A stretch of 64,000 nt of DNA from an uncultured Pseudomonadales bacterium (GCA_951813515.1 OX638346.1:2907617-2971616); one strand, 5' to 3'. Positions 32,496 through 41,982 are shown, counted from the first letter of the stretch. Numbers and translations are program-made. The notes: a model not told the origin generated them from the sequence alone.

Positions 32496-33575
32496 ATGGG
32501 TGACTTTCTCGAACTGATGGCCGCGCACACTTGGGCCGGCTACGTATTCGGCATCGTCCTGCTGACACTCATTGCGCGCTATGTGGCAAAGCGGTTTTTC
32601 GATCGCCTTGAGCACGAGGCCGAGAAGACGCACAACCTCTACGACGATGCTGTGCTTTTCGCCGCACGCAAACCCGTGGGGTGGGCCATCTACGTCTTTG
32701 GCATTACGTGGGCGGCGGATGTCGCCGGCGGGCAGTCCAAGGCGGAGATCTTCAACTACATCGGCGTGGCGCGCCAGTTGGCCGCGATCCTGTTGATGGC
32801 CTGGTTGGCGTTGCGGTTCGTCTCGTACATGGAAAAGAGCATCGTCGATCCGACGTACGCGGGCAGGGCGGGCCGGCGCATGGATACGACCACGGCGGCC
32901 GTCAGCGCGAAGCTACTACGCGCCGCGGTGGTGATCACGGCCTTCCTGATCGCGCTGCAGACGATGGGCGTCAGCGTCGCCGGCGTGCTGGCGTTCGGCG
33001 GCATCGGTGGCATCGCGGTGGGGTTCGCGGCGCGCGATCTGCTGGCGAACTTTTTCGGCGCGCTGATGATCTACCTCGACCGCCCCTTCGCGGTGGGAGA
33101 CTGGATACGTTCGCCGGATCGGGAACTCGAAGGCACTGTGGAAGACATAGGATGGCGCCTGACGCTGATACGCACCTTCGATCAGCGTCCGCTGTACGTG
33201 CCGAACGGACTCTTCAACAGCATCTCCGTCGAGAATCCGTCGAGAATGCGAAACCGGCGCATCTACGAGACCATCGGCATTCGATACGACGACATCAACG
33301 TCCTGAAGAACATCATCGACGACGTGCGGAACATGTTGAAGGCGCACCCGGAGATCGACACTTCCCGCACGCTCATGGTCAATCTCGTCAGTTTCGGTGC
33401 CTCTTCCCTCGACTTCTTCGTCTACACGTTCACGAAGACGACGGTGTGGGAGGATTTCCACGTGATCAAGGAAGAGATCCTGTTCAGGATCGCGGACATC
33501 ATCGAATCGCACAACGCGGAAATCGCCTACCCGACGCAGACGTTGCTATTGGAAGACGTGCACGACCCGGGCTGA
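32496..33575 (+). CDS. Mechanosensitive ion channel (MscS family)
   Basis: 359 residues. Membrane helices at about 15-35, 65-85, 92-112 and a pore helix near 140-185 (VSAKLLRAAVVITAFLIALQTMGV then GVLAFGGIGGIAVGFAARDLLANFFGALMIYLDRPF, the MscS TM3 signature). The cytoplasmic beta domain has the family motifs VGDWI, GTVEDIGWRLTLIRTFDQR, and YVPNGLFNS. It opens under membrane tension to release solutes in hypo-osmotic shock. Its 5' region is shared with lexA. Start context is ordinary; no odd features. Confidence 0.93.
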   Translation: MGDFLELMAAHTWAGYVFGIVLLTLIARYVAKRFFDRLEHEAEKTHNLYDDAVLFAARKPVGWAIYVFGITWAADVAGGQSKAEIFNYIGVARQLAAILLMAWLALRFVSYMEKSIVDPTYAGRAGRRMDTTTAAVSAKLLRAAVVITAFLIALQTMGVSVAGVLAFGGIGGIAVGFAARDLLANFFGALMIYLDRPFAVGDWIRSPDRELEGTVEDIGWRLTLIRTFDQRPLYVPNGLFNSISVENPSRMRNRRIYETIGIRYDDINVLKNIIDDVRNMLKAHPEIDTSRTLMVNLVSFGASSLDFFVYTFTKTTVWEDFHVIKEEILFRIADIIESHNAEIAYPTQTLLLEDVHDPG

Positions 33576-33642
33576 AAGGGGACGGCGGAATCCGCTTTCG
33601 AGCGTTTCCGGGAACGGCATAGCGGGTACCATTGCGGCCTCC

Positions 33643-35259
33643 ATGACCTACGACCTGCACACGCTGCGCGGCGATGTCTTCGGCGGTGTCACCGCCGCGG
33701 TGGTCGCGCTGCCCGTCGCGCTGGCCTTCGGCGTCGCTTCGGGCCTGGGGGCGGCCGCCGGCATGTACGGCGCCATCGCGGTGGGCTTTTTCGCCGCCGT
33801 CTTCGGTGGCACGCGGTCCCAGATTTCCGGTCCCACGGCGCCGATGACCGTGGCCATGGCGGTCATCGTCACGACCCACGCCACGAATCTGACGGAAGCC
33901 TTGACCGTGGTCGTCATGGGCGGTCTGCTGCAGGTCCTGCTGGGCGTGTCGCGGATCGGCCGCTTCGTGGCCTACACGCCGCACGTCGTCATTTCAGGGT
34001 TCATGTCCGGCATCGGCATCATCATCATCTTGATCCAGATCATGCCGTTTCTGGGGATGCCGGTAGCTCCCGGGGGTGCAGTGGCGGCGCTTCGCGCACT
34101 GCCGGAAGCGTTCGGCAACATCAATACCAGCGCCTTCGCGATCGCGGCCGTGACGCTGGCGGTCGGCTTTCTCTGGCCCCGCCGCCTGGCGAATTTCCTG
34201 CCCGCACCATTGGTAGCGTTGATCGCCGGCACCCTGCTGGGCGTGCTGTGGCTGAGCGATGCCCCCGTCATCGGGCAGATACCGACCGGGATGCCGGAGC
34301 TGCAGTTCGCGCTGCCTTCCGCCAGCTTCCTGGCGCGCGCGCTGGAGCCGGCGCTCATCCTCGCCCTGCTCGGTTCCGTGGACAGCCTGCTCATCTCCCT
34401 GGTGGCCGACTCGATGACCGGTACCCAGCACAAACCGAATCGCGAGCTGGTGGGGCAGGGCATCGGCAATATGATTTCGGGTCTGTTCGGAGGGTTGCCC
34501 GGCGCCGGGTCGCCGGTGCTGACGGTGACCAACATCCGGGCGGGCGGTCGTACCCGCGTGTCGGGCGTCTGCTTTGCGCTGCTCCTGCTGGCGCTGGTGC
34601 TCGGACTCGCTCCCTATGTCGAGCCGATTCCCAATGCCGTGCTCGCGGGCATCCTGATCAAGATCGGCGTGGACATCATCGACTGGCGCCTGCTGGCCCG
34701 CCTGCACCGCCTGCGCAGCGAACACCTGGTGGTCATGCTGGCGACGCTTGGACTCACCGTCTTCGTCGACCTGATCACCGCGGTGGCCATCGGGCTCATC
34801 GCTGCGGGAATGGCCCATGCGCGGCAACTGGAAAACCTGGAACTCGACAGCGTGGTATCCGTGCCGTTCCTGGACCGGACGTTCTTTGCCGGGGAGGAAG
34901 ACATGGCTGCGGCAGACCCATTTGCGGCGCGCGTCGGCATGGTGCGCCTCAAGGGGAGTTTCACCGTCGCATCGTCGCACAGTCTGATTACGGTGATCGG
35001 CGCGGATATCAAGGATCACGAGGTCGTCATTTTTGACTTCTCCGGGGCCACGTACGTCGACGACAGCGCCGCGATGGTGATCGAACAGCTCATGGATGTC
35101 GCCAGGAGGGAGCATACGGAGTTCATCGTGATGGGCCTTTCGGGCACTGTCGCGCACACTCTGTACACGCTCAACATCCTGCAGGGCATACCGGAGGAGC
35201 GAGTGGTGGAAACCGTGCAGGAAGCGCGCGCGGTCGCGAAGAGACTCCTGGAGAGCTAG
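33643..35259 (+). CDS. SulP family anion transporter with STAS domain
   Basis: 538 residues. About ten to twelve membrane helices (for example GDVFGGVTAAVVALPVALAFGVAS, FVAYTPHVVISGFMSGIGIIII, SVDSLLISLVADSMTGTQHKPNREL, which is the SulP signature region). A C-terminal STAS domain (about 425-535) includes HEVVIFDFSGATYVDDSAAMVIE. It imports sulphate, bicarbonate or dicarboxylates; the substrate cannot be told. A terminator follows it. The preceding MscS gene ends 67 bases earlier; they may be co-transcribed. Confidence 0.92.
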   Translation: MTYDLHTLRGDVFGGVTAAVVALPVALAFGVASGLGAAAGMYGAIAVGFFAAVFGGTRSQISGPTAPMTVAMAVIVTTHATNLTEALTVVVMGGLLQVLLGVSRIGRFVAYTPHVVISGFMSGIGIIIILIQIMPFLGMPVAPGGAVAALRALPEAFGNINTSAFAIAAVTLAVGFLWPRRLANFLPAPLVALIAGTLLGVLWLSDAPVIGQIPTGMPELQFALPSASFLARALEPALILALLGSVDSLLISLVADSMTGTQHKPNRELVGQGIGNMISGLFGGLPGAGSPVLTVTNIRAGGRTRVSGVCFALLLLALVLGLAPYVEPIPNAVLAGILIKIGVDIIDWRLLARLHRLRSEHLVVMLATLGLTVFVDLITAVAIGLIAAGMAHARQLENLELDSVVSVPFLDRTFFAGEEDMAAADPFAARVGMVRLKGSFTVASSHSLITVIGADIKDHEVVIFDFSGATYVDDSAAMVIEQLMDVARREHTEFIVMGLSGTVAHTLYTLNILQGIPEERVVETVQEARAVAKRLLES

Positions 35260-35294
35260 CAGAGCCCCTGCGGCACCTGAACCCCTGCCATCGT

Positions 35295-35315
35295 CCCGCA
35301 GGGCTGCGGGTTTTT
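35295..35315 (+). terminator. Rho-independent terminator after the SulP gene
   Basis: CCCGCA then GGGC loop then TGCGGG, followed directly by TTTTT. Six GC-rich base pairs and a T run, 36 bases after the SulP stop codon. Confidence 0.8.
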
Positions 35316-35370
35316 GTCATGTTCGGTTGACAGGGACAGACCGTCCCTGAATGCTCGCGTCTTTGGGCGG

Positions 35371-36630
35371 ATGGATCACCACATGCATTTGAGAGCAGGC
35401 ATGGCGGTCGTGGGCGCGATTTCGGCAATCACGGTCTGCGGCGGCGAGCTTCCCGTCGCCGAGCCCGAATCGGTCGGCATGTCCACGGAGCGGCTGCAGC
35501 GGATCGACACTGCGATGCAACGGCACATCGATGCCGGCAAGATTCAGGGCGCGGTGACCGCCCTCGCCCGCAGGGGCAAGGTGGTTCACTTCAAGGCCCA
35601 CGGGCTGATGGACGTCGAGGCCAAGCGCCCGATGTCCACGGACGCGATATTCATCATGATGTCGTCGACGAAAGCGGTTCTCGGCGTCGCGGCGATGATG
35701 ATGATCGAGGAGGGGCTCATTCGCCCGAGCGATCCGGTGGGGAAGTACATTCCCGAGTTGGCCGACATGCAGGTGGCGGTGCTGAAGGACCCGGCCGACA
35801 AGGACATCAGTCCGATGCGGTTCGATCGCCAGAACCCGCCGGCGCACCGGCTCGTTCCCGCGAAGACGCCGATCACGATACATCAGCTGTTAACCCACAC
35901 CTCTGGACTGATGAGCGGCGGCCTGGGAGCCGCCGTGTCCGGGCGGGGCAAGGAAGCGCGCGGGACGCTGGCAAGCTACGTTCCCGCGCTTGCCGACGTG
36001 CCCCTGGACTTCCAGCCCGGGTCGCGCAGGGCCTACAGTGGCACCACCGGGCTTGATGTCGTCGCCCGCATCATCGAGATCGTCTCCGGCGTGCCGTTCA
36101 ACGAGTTCGTGCAGACCCGAATTCTCGATCCCCTGGAAATGCACGACACGCACTACTACCTGCCGCCGTCGAAGGCATCCCGGCGGGTCGCCATCCAGGG
36201 CAGGGACATGTCAGACTGGTTCGTCGGTGAGCAAACCTATTTCTCGGGCTCAGTTGGCCTTTCGAGCACGGCGAGGGACTATCTCCACTTCCAGCAGATG
36301 CTGTTGAACGGCGGCGAACTCTTCGGTCGTCGTCTGCTCGGCCCGCGTACCGTCACCATGATGACCAGCAACCATGTGGGCCACCTATCCGTCGCGGGGA
36401 GGAAGGGGGGACGCGGGAGGGGCGCTGGCTATGCCGTCGGGGTTATTCTCGATCCGATTGCGGCGAATAGCCGGCGCAGCGCCGGGGCATTCGGCTCGGG
36501 CGGCGCGTTCGGTACCGTTTCCTGGTCCGACCCGGCGGAGGAAATCGCCGGGGTCATCATGCTGCAGCAGCCCTACGGGGCGGCGATCTACGACTTCGAA
36601 AACGCCGTGCGGCAAGCCATCATCGAGTGA
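35371..36630 (+). CDS. Class C beta-lactamase-like serine hydrolase
   Basis: 419 residues from the ATG 35371 (35383 is an alternative). A signal-like start (AGMAVVGAISAITVCGG) suggests export. The SxxK motif is SSTK (S98, K101), the Y-x-N-type motif is YSGTTG (Tyr about 215) and the region LLTHTSGL is typical of class C/esterase EstB-type proteins. The third motif (H/K-x-G) is replaced by the GSGGAFGTV segment. Such proteins hydrolyse esters, peptides or D-amino acid amides; true beta-lactam activity is not implied. It is followed by a 99-base gap and the convergent esterase gene. Confidence 0.85.
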   Translation: MDHHMHLRAGMAVVGAISAITVCGGELPVAEPESVGMSTERLQRIDTAMQRHIDAGKIQGAVTALARRGKVVHFKAHGLMDVEAKRPMSTDAIFIMMSSTKAVLGVAAMMMIEEGLIRPSDPVGKYIPELADMQVAVLKDPADKDISPMRFDRQNPPAHRLVPAKTPITIHQLLTHTSGLMSGGLGAAVSGRGKEARGTLASYVPALADVPLDFQPGSRRAYSGTTGLDVVARIIEIVSGVPFNEFVQTRILDPLEMHDTHYYLPPSKASRRVAIQGRDMSDWFVGEQTYFSGSVGLSSTARDYLHFQQMLLNGGELFGRRLLGPRTVTMMTSNHVGHLSVAGRKGGRGRGAGYAVGVILDPIAANSRRSAGAFGSGGAFGTVSWSDPAEEIAGVIMLQQPYGAAIYDFENAVRQAIIE

Positions 36631-36729
36631 AGCCGACCACCGGTCGTCGGGCCGCGCGGACTTACCGAGCGTTTCTGCGGCGTGGGCGTGATTGATCAGT
36701 CCGCACCTGCGGCGTGATGTTCCCTGAAG

Positions 36730-37677
36730 TCATTGTTCTGCAATGGCCTTTGCGAGTGCCTGGACACTGTCGCCAGCGACATCCAGCACGCCGAAGGGCA
36801 TGAAGCCGTGGAACGCGGACGCAAAGTGCGTTGCGCTGACCCGAACGCCGCTTTGCCTGAGTTTCTCGGCGAACAGTTTCCCCTCATCCAGATTCGGATC
36901 GTGTCCGGCCGTGATGATCGCGGTCGGAGGCAGCGATTCGAGGTCGGGGATGAACATCGGCGAGACCAGGGGGTCTACCGTGCTGGTGTCTTCCCCCAGG
37001 TACCACTGCTTGGCGGCTGACAAACCTTCACGCCCGACCAGGTAGTTTCCGTCGCCAAACGAGATTCTCGAAGCGTAGGCTTCGTGATCGTCTCGGAGGT
37101 CGAGGAATGGGTACAACAGGTAGAGCGAGTTCACACGGTAATTGGTTTGCCGCGCAATCTGCCACGAAACGGCCGTCGCCAGGGCCCCGCCGGCGCTGTC
37201 TCCCATGGCGCCGATCCGGGCGGGATCGATTTCCAGGGCTTCGCAATTCTCGAAGGCCCAGAGTGCGGCCTCGTAGCAGTCCTCGTGGGCGGCGGGAAAC
37301 CTGTTTTCCGGAGCCCGCCGAAAGTCGACCGAGAGGTAGTGTGCCCCGGTCTCCACGCACAACCGCCGCACAAATCCATCGTAGGTATCGATGTCGCCGA
37401 CACTCCAACCGCCGCCGTGAAAGAACAGCACCAGTTTCGCCTGCGGGTCTGCTGCGGCGTGACTCCCTCGGTAGAAGCGGGCCAGGATTTCCGTGGAATC
37501 GGTCGGGATCCAAAAGTCCCGCGTTTCCACACCATTAGCTCTGTCCCCCAGAAAAGTCTCCATCAGTTCGACGGTATACCTCCGACCGATGGCGACCGGG
37601 TCGCTTTCAGAAACCAGGATTTCTGCCAAGATGCCCTGGGCACTGTCGAGCAGGTTGGCACACTGCCGGTCAATCAT
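36730..37677 (-). CDS. HSL-family alpha/beta hydrolase (carboxylesterase)
   Basis: 315 residues from the ATG 37677, preceded by AAGGA. Oxyanion motif HGGGW (87-91), nucleophile GDSAGGALA (S161), acid in TAGHDPNLDEG (about 256), histidine in SAFHGFMPF (about 285): the hormone-sensitive-lipase group of esterases. It lies 22 bases after the TonB receptor gene on the same strand, so both are probably one transcript, with the AraC regulator divergent. Together they might import and split an ester-containing compound; that is inference. Confidence 0.88.
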   Translation of the reverse strand: MIDRQCANLLDSAQGILAEILVSESDPVAIGRRYTVELMETFLGDRANGVETRDFWIPTDSTEILARFYRGSHAAADPQAKLVLFFHGGGWSVGDIDTYDGFVRRLCVETGAHYLSVDFRRAPENRFPAAHEDCYEAALWAFENCEALEIDPARIGAMGDSAGGALATAVSWQIARQTNYRVNSLYLLYPFLDLRDDHEAYASRISFGDGNYLVGREGLSAAKQWYLGEDTSTVDPLVSPMFIPDLESLPPTAIITAGHDPNLDEGKLFAEKLRQSGVRVSATHFASAFHGFMPFGVLDVAGDSVQALAKAIAEQ

Positions 37678-37699
37678 CGCTTTCGTCCTTCGTGGCGCA

Positions 37700-40024
37700 T
37701 CAGTCAAGGCGCAGTAGAAGTCGTATTTCGTACAGGCGGGGAGCACCCATAAAGGCAGTTTCCACGCCGGAGAACTCCGCCGTGTTGAAGCTCTGGGCGG
37801 CGCGCGCCTCATCCGTCAGGTTTGTACCGCCCAAACGCACTTCCCAACGCTGATCACTGGCTGAAATCGATACGAAAGCGTTCAGGTAGGTCGCTGCGGC
37901 AACGGCGAGGTTTGGAGAATCCGACGACTCGTTGGCGTGGTCGCCCTTGTAGGCGATGTCGACATGCACGGTTCCGGCGATACCCGGGGTGAGCTGATCC
38001 GAGTAGGTCATGCCAAGGAAACCGGTCCATTCGGGTGCATTCGCCAGGCGCCGGTCACTGACGTCGGTAAGCACGCCGTTGACCAGCGTTTCGAATTCCT
38101 CGTATTCCGCATTCAGGTATCCGACCGACGCGTTGATCGAAAGACGATGGCTGGCCCGAAAAGAGACCTCACCCTCCAGGCCCCGAGATTTCGCGGACGC
38201 GGCGTTGGTGAACAGGCTGACAAATTGCCCGGTCACGGGATCCTGGCCAAAGCCGTTCAACTGCAGGTCGTTGTAGTCGTTGTCAAAATAGGCGGCCGAG
38301 TAGGTGAAACGGTTATCCGAGTCCCTGCCCTTGATGCCCGTTTCGAAGGTCCAGACCGTTTCCGGATCAAACGGCTTGAACTCGCTACCCGCAAATGCCC
38401 GTCCCGGGAAACCGCCGCTCTTGAAGCCGCGGGAAACGGACGCATACAGCGTGAGGCTGTCGTTTGGCTGGTGCGACAGGACCGCGCGTGGGGTTACCGC
38501 ATTCCAATCCCGGGTGTCTTGCAGGTTCTCGCTGGGAAACCCGATCCCGGCCAGAAACGGCGGCTGATCAAGACTCAGGGACAGCGTCGGGTCAAAGAAG
38601 AACTCGCCGCGCCGGGTGACTTCTTTCTCGTCATTGGTGTAGCGGGCGCCAACCTCCACGCTCGTCGTATCCGAAATAGGAAAAGTAATGTCGGCAAATG
38701 CTGCGATCGATCTTGTGCGCTGGTCGCTTTCGCCGAATCCGCCGGATGGAACTCCGACACTGATGATCGGGAAAAAGAGTCCGAAGAACTCGAATGATGC
38801 CGACGCATCGTCGAATCCCGCAAGCACAACATCATCGTCGATAAAGTAGAAAATGCCGCCTGTGAACGACAGGCCACTATCTCGTTCGAACGCCACCCTC
38901 AGTTCCGTGGAGAACTGGTCGTCGTCCTCATAAACCGGAATGTCGAGGACCGGGTGCGGCGTGCTGTCGGCATCCAGAACGAAATCCCAGGAGAGTTTGC
39001 GGTATGCCGTGATGCTCTCCAGGTACCAGTCGTCACCGAACAGCCGCTTGATCTTGAATGAGGCCCCGTGCGTCGTCAGGTCGGCGAGAATATTCGCCGT
39101 GCCTTCGACAACATAGGGCGAACCGAAGGCTTCCTCCGTCGGCGAGTAAGTCACCGGGCTGAACGGCGCGCCGACCGGATCCGGGAACAATGTGAGCGGC
39201 GTTTTGCGGATCGGTGTCAGTGACCGGTCAGGACGCTCGAATTTTCCTTCGAAGCGGAGCGCAAAACTCAGCTTGTTGCTCGCCTCGAAGTCCAGGCCGG
39301 ACCGAAACGAAAGCGTGTTGGTGTCACCGTCGGTGCCCCCGAGTACCGCATTCTCGGAATACCCATCGCGGTCGATTCCAGAGAACGCGATTTTCCCTTT
39401 CCAACGGCCGTCGCTGCTCAATGGACCGCTGATGCGGCCGTTGTATATCCTGGCCTTGAGACTTCCGGCGCCAACCTCCGCGTAAGCTTCAAATTCGTCG
39501 GATGGCCGGCGAGTGATCAGCTTGACGGCGCCTCCGGGGGAGTTTCGCCCGTACAGCGTTCCTTGCGGCCCGCGCAGCACCTCGACGCGTTCGATGTCGA
39601 ACAATTCCACGAAAGCGGCTTGGGTGCGCGCCACGTACACGTCGTCGATATAGACGCCGACGCCCGGCTCGACAAAGGGCAAGGAGTCGTTCTGCCCGAT
39701 GCCGCGCAAGTAGACCGCCGCATTGGACGAATCGCTTTTTTGGAAATGAAAGTTCGGCACCGCGTATTGCACCTGGCGCATGTCGGTCGCCTGCAGGTCC
39801 CGAAGCCGGCGTTCGCTGAAGGCCGAGACCGAGCCCGGCACGGTCGATAGCAACTCCTCCCTGCGCCGCGCGGTGACGATGATCTCCTCGATTGCAGTGA
39901 CCTGCGCATCGCCCGCCGCCTCCTGGGCGGCACCGACAATACTCGCGTCGAGAGAGGCCAGGGTTGCGATAACGCTCGAGACTGCGACCGGCCGAATACG
40001 GCGAACTGTCTTGTTGGGCCACAT
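37700..40024 (-). CDS. TonB-dependent outer-membrane receptor (3)
   Basis: 774 residues from the ATG 40024 with a strong GGAGGAATTGC ribosome site. Signal peptide (residues 1-33), then IEEIIVTARRREELLSTVPGS, plug (AVYLRGIGQNDSLPFVEPGVGVYIDDVYVART, IERVEVLRGPQGTLYGRNSPGGAVKLITRRP) and barrel ending LYEIRLLLRLD. The plug resembles the FepA/FecA-distinct receptors of sphingomonads and marine gammaproteobacteria used for terpenoid, aromatic or polymer-derived ligands. The nearby esterase and AraC regulator suggest regulated uptake of an organic ligand rather than a siderophore. Ligand unknown. Confidence 0.92.
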   Translation of the reverse strand: MWPNKTVRRIRPVAVSSVIATLASLDASIVGAAQEAAGDAQVTAIEEIIVTARRREELLSTVPGSVSAFSERRLRDLQATDMRQVQYAVPNFHFQKSDSSNAAVYLRGIGQNDSLPFVEPGVGVYIDDVYVARTQAAFVELFDIERVEVLRGPQGTLYGRNSPGGAVKLITRRPSDEFEAYAEVGAGSLKARIYNGRISGPLSSDGRWKGKIAFSGIDRDGYSENAVLGGTDGDTNTLSFRSGLDFEASNKLSFALRFEGKFERPDRSLTPIRKTPLTLFPDPVGAPFSPVTYSPTEEAFGSPYVVEGTANILADLTTHGASFKIKRLFGDDWYLESITAYRKLSWDFVLDADSTPHPVLDIPVYEDDDQFSTELRVAFERDSGLSFTGGIFYFIDDDVVLAGFDDASASFEFFGLFFPIISVGVPSGGFGESDQRTRSIAAFADITFPISDTTSVEVGARYTNDEKEVTRRGEFFFDPTLSLSLDQPPFLAGIGFPSENLQDTRDWNAVTPRAVLSHQPNDSLTLYASVSRGFKSGGFPGRAFAGSEFKPFDPETVWTFETGIKGRDSDNRFTYSAAYFDNDYNDLQLNGFGQDPVTGQFVSLFTNAASAKSRGLEGEVSFRASHRLSINASVGYLNAEYEEFETLVNGVLTDVSDRRLANAPEWTGFLGMTYSDQLTPGIAGTVHVDIAYKGDHANESSDSPNLAVAAATYLNAFVSISASDQRWEVRLGGTNLTDEARAAQSFNTAEFSGVETAFMGAPRLYEIRLLLRLD

Positions 40025-40069
40025 GGTGCAATTCCTCCATTTGTCGCGATTGCGTACAGCGGATCGAAC

Positions 40070-40086
40070 ATTCCCCCAGTGGGAAT
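40070..40086. promoter_or_regulatory. Palindrome in the araC-like/TonB receptor intergenic region
   Basis: ATTCCC-CCAGT-GGGAAT: 6-base perfect arms with a 5-base spacer between the two divergent starts. It could be the operator for the AraC-type protein, controlling the receptor, the esterase and itself. Confidence 0.35.
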
Positions 40087-40112
40087 TTCATGCTTGCTTG
40101 AGGTGATCCGCA

Positions 40113-41258
40113 ATGACAAAACAGGTCATGAAAGAGGGACAATTGTGGCCAGCGCCGTGGTACCGTACGGATATGCCGAATTCCAGCGACCACACAGGTT
40201 CGGCGAATGGGCCAGGCATTCCGTGCGTGGACAGTTCCCTGTTTGAACCGCTGGCAAAAGCTGCCAAGTCCAGCGGTATCGACTTGGCCGTCGTATTGCG
40301 GGAAATTCGGCGCCAGCGACCGGGTGCAAACGATGCATCGGAACCCGTGCCAGTCTCCGACTACTTCAGGCTTCTCGGGAGACTGGCCGACCTGACCAGC
40401 GACGAGACCGTGCGAATGTCGAAACGGCCCCTGTTGCCGGGCGCGTTTCACTTCGTGATGTCCCAGGCGGTTGCCTCGAACCGCTTTGACCACATGCTTC
40501 GCGAGTTTGCGAACGGCTTCAACCTATTGCACGGGCGCGTCTACAACCACGTAATGACGCAAGGGGACAAGCTGGTCTATGCCATTGACAACAAGGATTT
40601 TCCCACCCCGTTCGAGTTGACGGCCCGCCAGTTGCACAGTTTTCTCGAATGTATCGGGATACTCATGCACACACTGTTTGGCATTTGTGCCGGCGCCAAC
40701 ATCGATTCATACCTGTGCAAGGTCACGACCAAGCGGCGTCTGGACAATCCTCGCAAACACGCGGGTAACCGGCTTGACCAACTGGCGTACTGGGGCGTGC
40801 CGACCGCGTACGGAAACAAGAACTACGCGCTGATCTACGACTACTCCGTCGCTACCTTGCCAGTGAAACTGCGGGCTGCCGACCTGCCCCAGCCAAACGC
40901 CATCTTTGGCGAAGTGGCAAATCTGATTGAATACAATCTCAGGGTTTCGCCCGCGAACGTGCCGATCGTCGAGAGGGTCACCGACCTGTTGTCGAGGCAA
41001 CCCATGTCGGCCAATGCGCTTGCATTGCAGCTCAATCTCAGTCCCAGGACCTTACGGCGCCGCCTGGCGCAATCGAACACGTCATTTCAGGAGGTCAGGC
41101 AAAAGGCCTTGAACGCACGCGCAAAACGCCTGCTGTCTCAGGATCTCCTGGCTGGCGAAGTCGCCGAAGAGCTCGACTATTCGGACGAGCGGAGCTTTCG
41201 GCGCGCATTCATCCGCTGGAACCAGATTTCGCCTTCGAAGTTTCGCTCCGAATCATGA
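40113..41258 (+). CDS. AraC-family transcription regulator
   Basis: 381 residues from the ATG 40113 with a GAGGTG ribosome site seven bases upstream. The N-terminal 250 residues match the Arabinose_bd/OruR-like ligand domain (LLGRLADLTSDETVRMS, FANGFNLLHGRVYNHVMTQGD). The C-terminal two-helix-turn-helix domain (about 285-378) has NALALQLNLSPRTLRRRLAQSNTSFQEVRQ and AEELDYSDERSFRRAFIRWNQISPSKFR. It is divergent from the TonB receptor and probably regulates it. Ligand unknown. Confidence 0.92.
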   Translation: MTKQVMKEGQLWPAPWYRTDMPNSSDHTGSANGPGIPCVDSSLFEPLAKAAKSSGIDLAVVLREIRRQRPGANDASEPVPVSDYFRLLGRLADLTSDETVRMSKRPLLPGAFHFVMSQAVASNRFDHMLREFANGFNLLHGRVYNHVMTQGDKLVYAIDNKDFPTPFELTARQLHSFLECIGILMHTLFGICAGANIDSYLCKVTTKRRLDNPRKHAGNRLDQLAYWGVPTAYGNKNYALIYDYSVATLPVKLRAADLPQPNAIFGEVANLIEYNLRVSPANVPIVERVTDLLSRQPMSANALALQLNLSPRTLRRRLAQSNTSFQEVRQKALNARAKRLLSQDLLAGEVAEELDYSDERSFRRAFIRWNQISPSKFRSES

Positions 41259-41317
41259 TCGGGCGTCTCTTCAGCAGCCGTGGCGGACTGTAGTTTTTGT
41301 CGCGGTAGGAGCTGGGA

Positions 41318-41331
41318 ACTTTCGTGGAACA
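41318..41331 (+). repeat. 14-base direct repeat flanking copy B of the dispersed repeat, left
   Basis: ACTTTCGTGGAACA at 41318-41331 is repeated exactly at 41474-41487, 156 bases apart. The right copy overlaps the last three bases (ACT) of dispersed-repeat copy B, so these direct repeats may bound an inserted unit or be a short internal duplication. Confidence 0.6.
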
Positions 41332-41377
41332 AACGCCTCCGGGAGCGCCAGCGACCGGGGGTGGTTGTTGCATGATC

Positions 41378-41476
41378 GACGAGCGGGGCCGGGCCGGAGC
41401 CCTCAGCCGGGGAGCGCGAGGGGGAACCCCTCGCAAGAAGAGAAACGGCGCCGATAGGCGACGGTCGTGGGGCACT
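41378..41476 (+). repeat. Dispersed repeat, copy B (intergenic)
   Basis: 99 bases matching copy A at 3029-3126; the first 58 bases differ at three positions. It contains the palindrome GCGAGGGGGAACCCCTCGC. It lies in the 236-base gap between the AraC regulator and a convergent GNAT gene and has no reading frame of its own. Confidence 0.75.
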
Positions 41477-41487
41477 TTCGTGGAACA
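41474..41487 (+). repeat. 14-base direct repeat flanking copy B, right
   Basis: ACTTTCGTGGAACA, identical to 41318-41331. It overlaps the end of the dispersed repeat. Confidence 0.6.
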
Positions 41488-41494
41488 GGGGCGG

Positions 41495-41968
41495 CTAGGT
41501 CTGGAAGGTGAACCTCATTTCAAGGTCGTCTTCTCCAATCAGATCGCCTGTGTACGCAAAGCCCAGCCGTTCATAAAAGCGCCCGGCGTTTGCGTCTTCC
41601 TGGAGGTGGCTTGTGATCAGGGCTGTGGGGGTGTCGGTTTGCCGGATGCGTTCGATCAATAGCTGCACGGCGCGCCTCCCGTAGCCGCTGCCTTGGAAGC
41701 GGTGATCAATCATCAGGCGCCATAGGAAATACGTGCCCTGGTCCGGTACCTCTGACGTCATCATGAACCCCACCGGGGTTTCCCCCGCGTAGATTGCTCT
41801 CAGCCACACGGGGTCGTCATCGGCCGGGTAGTGTGCTTCGGCGATGGAATGGGCGTTGGAGCGGGGGTAGGCCTTGAACTGATGATCGGCAACCGACAAG
41901 TCGAGAATTGCGTACAGATTCTCGCTGGTGATTTCTCTGAGTGTGACTGGACCCAACTCGTTAGCCAC
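41495..41968 (-). CDS. GNAT acetyltransferase (spermidine/diamine-type)
   Basis: 157 residues. VTLREITSENLYAILDL at the start, GFMMTSEVPDQGTYFLWRLMIDHRFQGSGYGRRAVQLLIERI with the acetyl-CoA loop, and SHLQEDANAGRFYERLGFAYTGDLIGED fit the GNAT family near SpeG/BltD-like diamine acetyltransferases. Substrate is a guess. It ends seven bases from the right direct repeat and lies 14 bases after the csiV-like gene on the same strand, suggesting the mfd-csiV-GNAT genes share a transcript. Confidence 0.82.
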   Translation of the reverse strand: MANELGPVTLREITSENLYAILDLSVADHQFKAYPRSNAHSIAEAHYPADDDPVWLRAIYAGETPVGFMMTSEVPDQGTYFLWRLMIDHRFQGSGYGRRAVQLLIERIRQTDTPTALITSHLQEDANAGRFYERLGFAYTGDLIGEDDLEMRFTFQT

Positions 41969-41982
41969 TGGGTGATACCTGG

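Noticed and set aside
35371..36630. True antibiotic-inactivating beta-lactamase
   Set aside because: SxxK is present but the third motif and overall features fit an esterase-like class C protein.
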